Notes under the pieces: generated by a model | Databases searched by the model: none | Seen by the model: the letters and a program-made list of their open reading frames with translations, nothing else | Told to the model about the DNA's origin: nothing | In this document: in pieces, positions 6,885 through 14,301 of the stretch | Position numbering within the stretch: the stretch's first letter is position 1 | Layout of the letters: every line of letters begins with the position of its first letter | Made by a program: the position numbers and the translations under genes | Origin: Chloroflexota bacterium | GTDB lineage: Bacteria; Chloroflexota; Anaerolineae; UBA3071 | Length of the DNA: 19,181 nt | Assembly: GCA_014383605.1 (NCBI GenBank) | Contig: JACNHM010000532.1 | Location: forward strand, 1 to 19,181 | Direction: 5' to 3'

Positions 6885-6900
6885 TAAGCGAATAATAGGT

Positions 6901-6984
6901 CTGCCAGACCGGACGCGGCTGGCCCATCAGGTGGCCGGCGGCGCGCAGGTGGTCTTTCGGGGAGAGCAGTTGAGCCTCTTCTAA
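6901..6984 (+). pseudogene. Second, diverged copy of the nfi 3' end
   Basis: In the same frame as nfi, 27 codons plus TAA read LPDRTRLAHQVAGG... and end in GEQLSLF. Nine codons differ from the intact copy at 6260-6343; six of these changes are silent and three alter the residue (E to D, P to R, P to F). That pattern says the fragment came from another functional nfi allele rather than from a copy left to decay. Upstream, the frame carries no further endonuclease V sequence. Confidence 0.85.
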
Positions 6985-7180
6985 TCTCCCGTTCCCTGGC
7001 CTGGCCGCGTCTGAGCGAGAGGCTGAGACGGTAGCCCATGGGATGATGTTTGGAGGGCCAAGGAGGTTTCCCGTGCCTCGCGGTCAAGGGGTCTTTAGCC
7101 CCGATCACGGTGGCAAGAAGATACCCGAGATAGTGAGAATGCCTTTGCCACCTCAGCCGAAGTCTACTTGAGGTAAGCTA

Positions 7181-8794
7181 ATGCGCAACATCTTTCGTCA
7201 CAAACCAGTAACTGATCCAGCCGCAAAAAGGTATCCAGAGGCCCTGGCCGGGCTCCTGAGCCTGGGCAAGCCCACCGACGATACCCACTATCAGGAGTGG
7301 ACAGAGCGATTGAAAGACCACACGCCGGACCTGATCCGCATGGTCCTGGACGAGGACCTTAACCAACGCAGGGAAGACGACCCGGCGGTGTGGGCGCCAC
7401 TCCACGCCCTGCATATACTGGGAGATCTTGGTGCTGAGGCTGCCGCTCAACCACTGACGGCCTGCCTGGATTGGGACGACGATTGGGTCAGTGGAGCACT
7501 GCCCAAGGTCTACGCGGGGATCGGCCCGGCCGCCATCCCGGTCTTGCAGGCCTACCTGGAGGACAGCACCCACGATCAGTTCGGACGGGCCAAGGCATCG
7601 AAGTCGTTGGCTGCCATTGCCCAGACCCATCCATCGGTGCAGGAGGCCATTGTAGCCTACCTGACCGCCTTCCTGGACCGTCCCACAGCCGATGACAGCG
7701 CCACCGAAGAGAATGTGACGGCATTCGTCATCGGCGACCTGGGCGATCTGGGCGATCCGTCCGCCTATCCGCCCATCACACGCGCCTACGAGGAGAACCG
7801 GGTGAACCCGCAAGTGATCAGGCTGGAAGACGTGGAGGCTGACTTTGGCCTGCGACCCAAGCCCGACTATACCAGGCCGACGGCCCCACCCAAGGAGCCC
7901 GGTGTGCGTTTGTCGCTGCGCTGCAAGGCTTGTGGGCGGGAGCGTTCCTACCTCTTTCCTAAAGTCTATTGCGACCTGGGCACGATAAAGGATAAGCAGA
8001 AGTCGGCAAAATACGATTCCATCATTATCCCTCAGCGCGTGGTGTGTCAGAAATGCGGGGCGGTGGATCAATACGAAATCGGCGCTATGGGCCACATAGC
8101 CCTCATAGCCAACCTGTTAGTGCAGGCTGAACCTGAATTGCAGCTTTTCCGGCGTGAAGACCAGCGCGTGCAGTTCGTGGAGTTCACGACCCGCTGGGGC
8201 TGTATGCACCCGCTGGAAGGTCTTGAGCGCTATCAGGTGGAGATCGCCCGGCACCCAAACGACGCTGACCTGCGCGTGGGCTACGGAAACGTGCTCGAAT
8301 TCCTGGGGCGTAACGACCAGGCAGAGGCCGAGTACCAGAGCGCCGGGGAAATCGATCCCCAAAACCCGCACGCCTGGCACAATCTGGCCAAGCTGGCCGC
8401 AGACCGGGGAGACTACGCCGAGGCCATCAGGCTGTGGCAACGGGTGCTGGAGGTGACGCCGCACAGTAAGCTCCCGGCCGAGGAGCGTCGGCTTTTCCTG
8501 GAGACGGCACGAGATAGCCTGAAGGCATTACGGGGCCACGCCAGGCTTCGCCCTGAGGCTCAGCCCGAAGGGTCTATCTCACGGCACGCTGTACCCCTGT
8601 CCACCCGCACGGTTGAGGGCGAGTCAGTAACCTCGCCCCTCCGCCCAGTCCAACCCTCCCGGGCGGGGCCTCCAACGGGCACGCCGCCCGCGGCCCAGGA
8701 GGCCCGGCCTGTCCCGCGGGTAGGACGCAACCAACCCTGCCCTTGTGGCAGCGGCAAGAAGTACAAGTACTGCCACGGACGCCCTGTCAAGTAA
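7181..8794 (+). CDS. HEAT-, zinc-, TPR- and SEC-C-domain protein
   Basis: 537 residues. Residues ~65-210 are helical repeats of HEAT/PBS-lyase type ('[24 protein letters not shown]', '[11 protein letters not shown]', '[10 protein letters not shown]'). Two Cys pairs, C248-x2-C251 and C289-x2-C292, suggest a zinc ribbon. Residues ~350-450 hold TPR-like repeats ('[27 protein letters not shown]', '[28 protein letters not shown]'). A Pro-rich linker leads to a C-terminal SEC-C motif ([19 protein letters not shown]), the zinc module also found in SecA. This is a scaffold-like architecture without a visible enzyme domain, so the function is unknown. ATG 7181 follows TGAGGT about 5 bases upstream. 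No clear promoter was seen in 6986-7180. Confidence 0.85.
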   Translation: MRNIFRHKPVTDPAAKRYPEALAGLLSLGKPTDDTHYQEWTERLKDHTPDLIRMVLDEDLNQRREDDPAVWAPLHALHILGDLGAEAAAQPLTACLDWDDDWVSGALPKVYAGIGPAAIPVLQAYLEDSTHDQFGRAKASKSLAAIAQTHPSVQEAIVAYLTAFLDRPTADDSATEENVTAFVIGDLGDLGDPSAYPPITRAYEENRVNPQVIRLEDVEADFGLRPKPDYTRPTAPPKEPGVRLSLRCKACGRERSYLFPKVYCDLGTIKDKQKSAKYDSIIIPQRVVCQKCGAVDQYEIGAMGHIALIANLLVQAEPELQLFRREDQRVQFVEFTTRWGCMHPLEGLERYQVEIARHPNDADLRVGYGNVLEFLGRNDQAEAEYQSAGEIDPQNPHAWHNLAKLAADRGDYAEAIRLWQRVLEVTPHSKLPAEERRLFLETARDSLKALRGHARLRPEAQPEGSISRHAVPLSTRTVEGESVTSPLRPVQPSRAGPPTGTPPAAQEARPVPRVGRNQPCPCGSGKKYKYCHGRPVK

Positions 8795-9010
8795 GGGCCA
8801 GCTAATGCCCTCACCACACAGCATACGAGGAGGCGTTGGCTGGGGTTGGTGCCTCGGCAGTACGCTTTGCCCCCGTCGTCGGCCGACGCATCCTGGCGAA
8901 CCTGACCCTGATTACCGCAAAGTGAAGAAGATGCTGGGGTTGGAATAGGGGAGAGGTGTGGGCGACAAGAGGGGCGTTGAACAGGCTTAGTACTGCCTAC
9001 GGATTTGGGT
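8795..9010. other. Gene-free interval, possible decayed end of a gene
   Basis: No gene or hairpin stands out. One plus-strand frame ends in DPDYRKVKKMLGLE at 8948 and looks protein-like over the last 14 residues only, so it may be the remnant of a lost gene. The evidence is too thin to call. Confidence 0.3.
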
Positions 9011-9337
9011 CTAGACGACGAGAAAGGCCACGCCGATGCCGGTGATCAGCATCAGCAGGAAGCCTGGCCACAGGGCCTTGCGTAGCGCGGGCGAGCCGCT
9101 GGTCAGCACGACGCCGCCCTTGACGGCGGTGTTGGCCATGGTGGCCAGCACGATGGCCCGCTCGGCCGTTCTCAGGCTCAGGCCGCCCGCCGCCTGGCTC
9201 AACTGGGCCATGGAGAGGGTGATGGCGTCCACATCGGCCAGCCCGGCGGCGACGCTGGAGACGTAGACGCCGGTGGCGCCGAAGTACAGGTGAAGATAAA
9301 CACAGTAGCCCAGGCCTGCTGCCGCCGAGGCCAGCAT
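9011..9337 (-). pseudogene. 3' fragment of a DUF4010 (MgtC-associated) membrane protein
   Basis: 108 codons from ATG 9337. Residues ~18-108 match the end of the DUF4010 family: 'FGATGVYVSSVAAGLADVDAITLSMAQL', then 'AIVLATMANTAVKGGVVLTSGS', then a last hydrophobic helix. Full proteins are roughly 400 residues with many TM segments and often an MgtC domain first. Only the last quarter is present. Upstream, the sequence changes at once to a heptamer array (9353-9387) and then the end of the HisI-like gene. The retained reading frame is clean, so the truncation may be recent or the piece may still be translated. A function alone is doubtful. Confidence 0.7.
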
Positions 9338-9352
9338 ATGTTCCGTGAGAAC

Positions 9353-9387
9353 GTGGTGCGTGGTGCGTGATGCGTGATGCGTGAAAC
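9353..9387. repeat. Five heptamers, GTGGTGC/GTGATGC type
   Basis: Five consecutive 7-base units: GTGGTGC twice, GTGATGC twice, then GTGAAAC. On the minus strand they lie between the end of the HisI-like gene and the broken 5' edge of the DUF4010 fragment. Confidence 0.85.
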
Positions 9388-9455
9388 GAAGGTTTGCTGC
9401 TGCGCGGCGGGGCGCAGGGAGACGGTCGTTCCTTCCTTGTGTCCGTATCCTCGTC

Positions 9456-9845
9456 CTACTCGTCTCCCTCGGCGGCGCCGTGGCCCCAGGCGATGGCCGA
9501 CAGGGCACGTGGCGGTGCCAGGCGGCAATGGAAACAGCTCCACTCGCCACTGCGGCAGGCCGGCCCGGCAGGATTGACACGCAGCAGCAGCGCATCGGCT
9601 GTGCAATTGACGCGCATCTCGACCACGTGCAGCATACCGTCGGCGGCCTCGCCTGTCTCGCCCCCCTCTGCCTGATCGCTATCCAAAAGGTGTACCACGC
9701 CCGTGCGGCGGGTGCGGGCCAGCGCTTCACCGTTCATCCGCGCCAGCGCGAGCACCTCCCCCGTGCGCACGTCCTGTATCACCACGGGCAGCAAGCCTCG
9801 TTTGTCCCACCGCAGGTCAGATGGCTCCACCATGCCGCTCTTCAT
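9456..9845 (-). CDS. HisI-like phosphoribosyl-AMP cyclohydrolase homologue with altered metal site
   Basis: 129 residues. The HisI fold pattern is plain: 'LPVVIQDVRTGEVLALARMNGEALARTRRTG', 'MLHVVEMRVNC', 'DALLLRV', 'GPACRSGEWSCFH'. HisI opens the purine ring of PR-AMP in histidine synthesis, using a zinc held by three Cys and a magnesium held by three Asp in a D-C-D-x-D block. Here the three Cys remain (C81, C97, C104), but the block reads N80-C81-T82-A83-D84, so two Asp are lost. The usual 'WRKGETSG' is degenerate (GGETGEAADG), and the His of 'ACHTG' is Arg. No other his gene is nearby. It may have a new function. The transcript appears nearly leaderless. Confidence 0.75.
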   Translation of the reverse strand: MKSGMVEPSDLRWDKRGLLPVVIQDVRTGEVLALARMNGEALARTRRTGVVHLLDSDQAEGGETGEAADGMLHVVEMRVNCTADALLLRVNPAGPACRSGEWSCFHCRLAPPRALSAIAWGHGAAEGDE

Positions 9846-9851
9846 GGGGAG

Positions 9852-9880
9852 ATTATATCACGGGGGCAATGTGCAAGCAA
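9852..9880 (-). promoter_or_regulatory. Minus-strand promoter of the HisI-like gene
   Basis: On the minus strand, TTGCTT (9875-9880) and TATAAT (9852-9857) are 17 bp apart. Transcription would begin at about 9845, exactly at the first ATG, implying a leaderless mRNA or use of the second ATG at 9833. Confidence 0.6.
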
Positions 9881-9884
9881 ACAG

Positions 9885-9913
9885 TTGACAGCCTGGGCGC
9901 GCGGGGGTATACT
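9885..9913 (+). promoter_or_regulatory. Promoter of the DUF123-HEAT gene
   Basis: TTGACA (9885-9890) and TATACT (9908-9913) are 17 bp apart, back to back with the minus-strand promoter 5 bases away. Transcription would begin near 9920, inside the heptamer array. Confidence 0.75.
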
Positions 9914-9954
9914 GGAGATTAGAGATTGGGTATTGGATATTGGAGAAGGGAGAG
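9913..9954. repeat. Six heptamers of TGGAGAT type forming the mRNA leader
   Basis: Units of 7 bases run without gaps from the last base of the -10 box to the base before ATG 9955: TGGAGAT, TAGAGAT, TGGGTAT, TGGATAT, TGGAGAA, GGGAGAG. The last two supply the purine-rich ribosome site. Confidence 0.8.
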
Positions 9955-11025
9955 ATGATCGCAGACCTGCCGGCGTTGCCGGGGAGCTACGCGCTCCTGT
10001 TACGCCTGGATGCGGAAACGGTGCTGGCCGTGGGGAAGCTGGGCAGTTTTACTTTCCCGCTGGGAGATTATGTCTACGTGGGCAGCGCTCGCGGGCCCGG
10101 CGGGTTGCGAGCGCGGGTGCGCCGTCATGCCCGGGCAGACAAACGGTATCATTGGCACATTGACTACCTGCTGGCGCAGGCCTGTCTGCGTGCGTACACG
10201 CACAGGCAGGCCCGGCTGGTGGACGTGCACGCCGTTCCCGGCGACGAGCGGTGGGAATGCGGCTGGGCAGCGACGCTCCTGCGGTTGCCAGGCGCGGCGG
10301 TGATCGCCCCTGGCTTCGGCGCCTCCGACTGCCGCTGTCCCACCCACCTCGTCCACTTCCCCGCCGGCATCGGCGTCGAGCAACTGCGCCAGGTGCTGGT
10401 CGGCCACCCCCAGGAACTCCTGGGCCACCTGCGCAGCGCCCTCGCCGCGGGGGATGACGACACATGCGAAAACATCGCCCAGGCGCTGGCGGCGCACAGC
10501 GAGGCAGTGTCACTGCTCCTGCCGCTGCTGGCGGAGGACGACGCCGACGCCCGCTGGTGGGCGGTGCGGGCGCTGGCCGCCAGCGGAGAGGCCACGGCGG
10601 TGCCCTTGCTCATCCCAGCCTTGAACGACCCCGACGAACCGGTGCGCTGCGCGGCGGCGCTGGCCCTGGGGCAACTGTTGGCTCCTGGCCGCCGACAAGG
10701 TGTCGGCTCTGCGGTTTTCTGGAGTGAGGAAGCCATCCCGGCGCTGGTAGCCCGCCTGGCCGACGAGAGCGGCTGGGTGCGTCAATCGGCGGCCGATGGG
10801 CTGGCTCTCATCGGCGAAGCGGCAGTGGAAGCGCTGGTGCAGACGCTGGGAGACGAACGAGACGGCGTGCGGGTGCGCGCAGCCTACGCGCTGAACAAAA
10901 TCCGCTCCCCACAGGCGGCGACGCCCCTGTTCCAGGCCCTCAACGATACGAATTATCTGGTGCGCACATACGCCTACGAAGCGCTGGAGGGCATGGGGTT
11001 GTTGGATGTGATCCTGGTGGTGTGA
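9955..11025 (+). CDS. DUF123 (Uri/GIY-YIG-type) nuclease-like domain fused to HEAT repeats
   Basis: 356 residues from ATG 9955. Residues ~10-135 are a full DUF123/COG1833 domain: 'GSYALLLRLDAE', 'VGKLGSFTFPLGDYVYVGSA', 'GGLRARVRRHARADKRYHWHIDYLL', E101-C102, and FGASDCRCPTHL (121-132). This family is grouped with GIY-YIG endonucleases and in some genomes is attached to endonuclease III. Residues ~155-350 are about five HEAT repeats ('DADARWWAVRALAASGEATAVPLLIPALND', 'EPVRCAAALALGQLL', 'SGWVRQSAADGLALIGEAAVEALVQTL'). HEAT scaffolds occur in DNA glycosylases such as AlkD, so a DNA-repair or DNA-binding role is a fair inference. Heptamer arrays bracket the gene on both sides. Confidence 0.85.
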   Translation: MIADLPALPGSYALLLRLDAETVLAVGKLGSFTFPLGDYVYVGSARGPGGLRARVRRHARADKRYHWHIDYLLAQACLRAYTHRQARLVDVHAVPGDERWECGWAATLLRLPGAAVIAPGFGASDCRCPTHLVHFPAGIGVEQLRQVLVGHPQELLGHLRSALAAGDDDTCENIAQALAAHSEAVSLLLPLLAEDDADARWWAVRALAASGEATAVPLLIPALNDPDEPVRCAAALALGQLLAPGRRQGVGSAVFWSEEAIPALVARLADESGWVRQSAADGLALIGEAAVEALVQTLGDERDGVRVRAAYALNKIRSPQAATPLFQALNDTNYLVRTYAYEALEGMGLLDVILVV

Positions 11026-11060
11026 GAGGCAAGGGGCAAGGGGCGAGGAGCAAGGGACTT
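11026..11060. repeat. Five heptamers, GGGGCAA type
   Basis: Begins on the base after the TGA of the DUF123-HEAT gene: GAGGCAA, GGGGCAA, GGGGCGA, GGAGCAA, GGGACTT. The remaining 66 bases before the buk stop show no strong hairpin. Confidence 0.8.
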
Positions 11061-11126
11061 AGTTCAGAGGGAGTTGCACTCCCGACGACGGCAGTACAAC
11101 TGCCTCAGAACCCTTAGCGAGGGGCT

Positions 11127-12227
11127 TCAGGCGTAGTGGCGAGCGGGTTCTTGGCCACGCAGGACGCGGAGGGCCCCCTGGGTCATGGCCAGCATCTCGT
11201 CCTGGCCCGGATAGACGAGCACGGGCGCAATGTGCCGTACCCGCGCCTCGATCCAGCCGGTGAGCAGCGCCGAGTGGGCCAACCCGCCCGTGAGCACGAT
11301 GGCGTCCACGTCACCGCAAAGGGTCGTGGCCATGCCGCCGATCTCCTTGGCGATCTGGTAGGCCATGGCCTGGTAGATCAGACGGGCGTGCTCGTCGCCG
11401 GCGGCGATGCGGCGCTCCACCTCCCGGGCGTCGTTGGTGCCCAGATGAGCGACCAGCCCGCCCTGCCCGGCGATGCGCCGTAACAATTCGTCGTAGGTGT
11501 AGCGCTGGCCGTCATAGGGCGGCACAGCGTAGGCCAGACGCAGCACGTCGCCCACGGGCAGGCCACCGGCCCGCTCCGGCGAGAAAGGCCCCGTGCCATC
11601 CAGGGCCTGGTTGACGTCAATCATGCGCCCCCGCCGGTGGGCGCTGACGGAAATGCCGCCGCCCATGTGCACGACGACCAGGTTGAGCTGGTCGTAACGG
11701 CACCCCAGGTCGGCGGCCGCCCGCCGCCCCACGGCCTTGAGGTTCAAGGCATGGGACAGGCTCCTCCGCTCGACCTCCGGCAGCCCGGCAATGCGCGCCA
11801 GGGGGTCGAACTCGTCCACGCAGACCGGATCCACGATGAAGGCAGGAATGCCCAGCGGCGCGGCGATCTCCTGGGCCAGCAAAGCGCCCAGATTGCTGGC
11901 GTGCTCCCGCTCCTTGGGCGCCCGCAGGTCAGCCAGCATACGCTCGTTGACGTCGTAGGTGCCACTGGGGATGGGCTCGAGGATACCACCCCGCCCCACG
12001 ACGGCGTGCAACGAGCCCAGCTCGACGCCGTGCTGGCGCAACGCGGCCAGCACGGCCTCCCGCCGCAGAGGGTATTGGTCGGCGATGCGCGGATAAACCG
12101 CCAGCTCTTCCGCGGCGTGGTGCAGCGTCGCCACGAAGAGCGGTTCCTCACCCTCGTAGACGGCGATCTTGGTGGAGGTGGAGCCGGGATTGATGGCCAG
12201 GACGCGAAAAGCGGGGGACGCGTTCAG
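11127..12227 (-). CDS. buk: Butyrate kinase, apparent CTG start
   Basis: 366 residues if read from CTG 12227. The kinase makes butyryl-phosphate from butyrate and ATP, or the reverse, with ATP gained in fermentation. It belongs to the acetate-kinase/ASKHA fold. The N-terminal phosphate loop 'FRVLAINPGSTSTKIAVYEGEEP' lies upstream of the first GTG (12134), so that start would cut it off. Later motifs include HASNLGALLAQEIA, VVVHMGGGISVSAH and VLTGGLAHS. Between the preceding in-frame stop and the phosphate loop there is no ATG, GTG or TTG; the CTG at 12225-12227 has GGAGG (12235-12239) 7 bases upstream. No phosphotransbutyrylase gene is adjacent. Branched-chain or other acyl substrates are possible. 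Confidence 0.9.
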   Translation of the reverse strand: MNASPAFRVLAINPGSTSTKIAVYEGEEPLFVATLHHAAEELAVYPRIADQYPLRREAVLAALRQHGVELGSLHAVVGRGGILEPIPSGTYDVNERMLADLRAPKEREHASNLGALLAQEIAAPLGIPAFIVDPVCVDEFDPLARIAGLPEVERRSLSHALNLKAVGRRAAADLGCRYDQLNLVVVHMGGGISVSAHRRGRMIDVNQALDGTGPFSPERAGGLPVGDVLRLAYAVPPYDGQRYTYDELLRRIAGQGGLVAHLGTNDAREVERRIAAGDEHARLIYQAMAYQIAKEIGGMATTLCGDVDAIVLTGGLAHSALLTGWIEARVRHIAPVLVYPGQDEMLAMTQGALRVLRGQEPARHYA

Positions 12228-12256
12228 TTGACAGCCTCCGTCTCTTCTGGTAAACT
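12228..12256 (+). promoter_or_regulatory. Promoter of the 12321 gene, overlapping the buk start
   Basis: TTGACA (12228-12233) and TAAACT (12251-12256) are 17 bp apart. The -35 box abuts the buk CTG and the spacer holds the buk ribosome site on the other strand, so the two divergent genes may interfere with each other. Confidence 0.65.
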
Positions 12257-12320
12257 CACGGACACTCGGCGAACGACGGGCGTGAGATTGTCAGCCTCAT
12301 CGCCTCATCGGAGGAAACCT

Positions 12321-12989
12321 ATGACCTGGGAAGCTATCCGCTCGGATCCTGCACTGCAAGCGATCATCGCCCTCAGCTTCGTCTTGCTGCTGGCGCTGGT
12401 CTGGGGCGGCATCCACAACCGGCGGCGGGCGCAACGATTGCTGCAAGCGCTCGCACCGCTGCAGCCGCGCCTGGGACAGCACATGCAGATCACCTGGAAA
12501 GGCAGCGGTGGCTTCTCTGCCGCCGTGGAAGAGCCCACGACCCCATTCCGCGAACTGACATTGGCCACCCGCCTGCTGCCCCGCGAGACGCTGCCTGTGC
12601 TGTGGGTCTTCTGGCGGCTGATGGGCCGCCGCGATGTGCTGCAGGTCAAGGGGACGCTGCGGGCTGCGCCGCGAGCGCAGGTGCGGTTGGGGCATCGCCG
12701 CGCGGCATCGGAGACAGGATGGCAGGCGATGGAGATGCCCAGCAGCCCGCCGGCAGAGCTGCGGGGCGGAGAGGCAGCAAAGGTCAGCGCGGCCTTGCGT
12801 CCACTGACAAAGCCGGCCGCGGCGCGGATCGTGCGGCTGAGCCTGGTGCCCACGGCCCCGCACCTGCACGCCGAGGTGACGTTGGCGGGGTTGGATCAGG
12901 CCAGTCTGGGCGCACTCTTCGTCAGCCTGACCGAGCTCTGCCGCGCCGCCCAGGCCCGCCCTTCCGCTCCCGCCCCATCCGGCGGCTAG
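12321..12989 (+). CDS. Single-TM uncharacterised protein
   Basis: 222 residues from ATG 12321, with GGAGG at 12310-12314. A single hydrophobic segment at ~11-30 (AIIALSFVLLLALVWGGI) is followed by a basic stretch (HNRRRAQR), giving an inside-positive C-terminal side. The rest is a soluble region with alternating β-like segments ('QITWKGSGGFSAAVEEP', 'QVRLGHRR', 'IVRLSLVP', 'LHAEVTLAGLDQA') and an Ala/Pro-rich end. I do not recognise the family. It has its own promoter and is convergent with the DUF2148 gene. A membrane-anchored cytoplasmic domain is all that can be said. Confidence 0.75.
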   Translation: MTWEAIRSDPALQAIIALSFVLLLALVWGGIHNRRRAQRLLQALAPLQPRLGQHMQITWKGSGGFSAAVEEPTTPFRELTLATRLLPRETLPVLWVFWRLMGRRDVLQVKGTLRAAPRAQVRLGHRRAASETGWQAMEMPSSPPAELRGGEAAKVSAALRPLTKPAAARIVRLSLVPTAPHLHAEVTLAGLDQASLGALFVSLTELCRAAQARPSAPAPSGG

Positions 12990-13017
12990 GAGCCGCCTCT
13001 GCTGTCTCCTGGGTTAT

Positions 13018-13530
13018 TCAGCGGTCGAAGTAGATGCTCTTCCCCGTGGCCGACAGGGGGATGCCCATGACCACGTCGGCGTCAATCAGGCCCATCTCCA
13101 TGGCCGGCGGGCCGATGCGATACATGATGCGGTTGTCCACGTTGAGCAGGCCCGCCGTCTTCACCGCCGAACCGAGGGCAATGCCCAGGTCGAGCAAGCG
13201 GAAGGCACACTGCGGCCCGCGGAACTCCTTCTCGAAAGTGTTGATCTTCAGGCACGTCTCGTAGCCGCAAGCGCCGCAGTTGAGGCCCACGGCTTTGGCG
13301 TCCTTGATGCCGATGAGCAGCACCGCCGCCGAGGCGCGCACGTTGGCCGCGTCGCGGTCGAAGTTCTTCTTGCCGGTGCGTTGGCCGAACGCTTCCATGC
13401 GGGCCGCCAGCGTCTGCAGCGCCTCCCCCTCGACGATCTCCACGACGACGAAGTCCTGGCCCGCCGACTTGGGCGCTGTGCGGGCGGCGATAGCCATGAG
13501 ATCGGCAACTGTTCGCAGTTCGCTGCTCAT
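13018..13530 (-). CDS. DUF2148 ferredoxin-like protein
   Basis: 170 residues from ATG 13530, chosen because AGGAGGT lies 4 bases upstream. C85-x2-C88-x4-C93 ('GLNCGACGYETCLK') with C108 ('GPQCAF') looks like a 4Fe-4S ligand set, and the rest matches the DUF2148 family ('ALGSAVKTAGLLNVDNRIMYRIG', 'MGIPLSATGKSIYFDR'). The family is common in anaerobes and archaea and has no settled role; a redox function is inferred from the cluster motif. It lies downstream of an ArsA-family remnant and a perfect 17-bp hairpin on the same strand. Confidence 0.85.
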   Translation of the reverse strand: MSSELRTVADLMAIAARTAPKSAGQDFVVVEIVEGEALQTLAARMEAFGQRTGKKNFDRDAANVRASAAVLLIGIKDAKAVGLNCGACGYETCLKINTFEKEFRGPQCAFRLLDLGIALGSAVKTAGLLNVDNRIMYRIGPPAMEMGLIDADVVMGIPLSATGKSIYFDR

Positions 13531-13553
13531 CCTACCTCCTACACCTTTCCAAC

Positions 13554-13592
13554 AAGGTGCAACGCACTTGTACGGCAAGTGCGTTGCACCTT
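13554..13592. repeat. Perfect 17-bp hairpin
   Basis: AAGGTGCAACGCACTTG (13554-13570) pairs exactly with 13576-13592 around a 5-base TACGG loop. It stands between the ArsA remnant and the ribosome site of the DUF2148 gene. It could end the upstream transcript or be a mobile palindromic repeat; no T-run follows on the minus strand. Confidence 0.8.
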
Positions 13593-13618
13593 TGTCACGA
13601 GCTGTTGGGCTTCACACC

Positions 13619-13918
13619 TCAGGCAAACAGAACATCGGCCGTGCGCCGCAGCATATCCACGCCACACACCTCCCGCTCAAAGAGAGGCACGATGGCACGC
13701 ACGTCGGGGAAGCTGCGCCAGATCTCCTCCATGTAGGAGTCCTGCATGGCGATGCGGTTGAGCACAAAATCGGGCGCGTCTTCGTCCACCGCCTCCTTGT
13801 CAATGCGCATGTTCACCACCACACCGCCCACAGGGATGCCGAAATCCCGGAACCAGTGGATGAAGCGCTTGATGACAGCGATGGGCAGCGCCTCCGGCAG
13901 GGTGATTCGGGAACTCCA
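13619..13918 (-). pseudogene. 3' fragment of an ArsA/GET3-family ATPase
   Basis: About 100 codons match the last third of ArsA-family ATPases: 'TLPEALPIAVIKRFIHWFRDFGIPVGGVVVNM', 'DAPDFVLNRIAMQDSYMEEIWRSFPDVRAIVPLFEREVCGVDMLRRTADVLF'. The P-loop (GKGGVGKTT type) and switch regions, which should occupy the first ~200 residues, are absent; upstream of ~13905 the sequence is non-coding with hairpins. The frame is clean to its stop, so loss of the 5' part looks fairly recent. Full proteins use ATP for anion or tail-anchored-protein handling; this piece cannot. Confidence 0.8.
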
Positions 13919-13983
13919 ACGAAGCACACTACTGACTATGCGGCGTCAATCTATCTGGCATGGATCACCCCCTTTCGTCTACA

Positions 13984-14037
13984 GCTTTCCGCCAGACGGA
14001 AAGCAGCTAGCCCTCGATACCCACCTGCTGTCGAGGG
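13984..14037. repeat. Two hairpins in the gap before trmI
   Basis: GCTTTCCG (13984-13991) pairs with CGGAAAGC (13997-14004) around CCAGA; CCCTCGA (14011-14017) pairs with TCGAGGG (14031-14037). Both stems are perfect. The rest of 13928-14301 holds only the trmI promoter and no open frame of note. Confidence 0.6.
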
Positions 14038-14181
14038 TCCGGCGAACGCGGTACACCTTGTTAACGAGCTCCCCATTCCTGGCTCTATTCTACCATCAAA
14101 ACGGTTTTTCGCCAACCTGCAAGATTCACTTCGTGCTCACTGCATCCTTGCACAGACAGAAACACCGCTGCCAGCTTCAGG

Positions 14182-14210
14182 TTGCGTCAAAACCGGCTAT
14201 CACGTATAAT
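14182..14210 (+). promoter_or_regulatory. Promoter of trmI and the PHP gene
   Basis: TTGCGT (14182-14187) and consensus TATAAT (14205-14210) are 17 bp apart, about 90 bases before ATG 14302. Confidence 0.6.
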
Positions 14211-14301
14211 CAGACAGGGATCTGGCATCGGTGAGCAGTGATCAGGAATATCCCGAGCACCCACCACCGAAACTTGACCACTTACCTAGCCGAGGAGAAT
14301 C

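Noticed and set aside
6344..6900. Complete toxin-antitoxin module around the HTH gene.
   Set aside because: No RelE/HigB-like frame was found on either strand upstream or downstream.
8745..8948. Plus-strand frame ending DPDYRKVKKMLGLE.
   Set aside because: The first part overlaps the end of the SEC-C gene out of frame and only the last 14 residues look protein-like, which is too little to call a gene.
9353..9387. Possible CRISPR repeats.
   Set aside because: Units are 7 bases with no spacers and no cas genes; they are a simple tandem array.
11637..12320. Upstream extension of the 12321 gene into the buk region.
   Set aside because: It lies antisense to conserved buk motifs, while a good ribosome site and promoter support ATG 12321.
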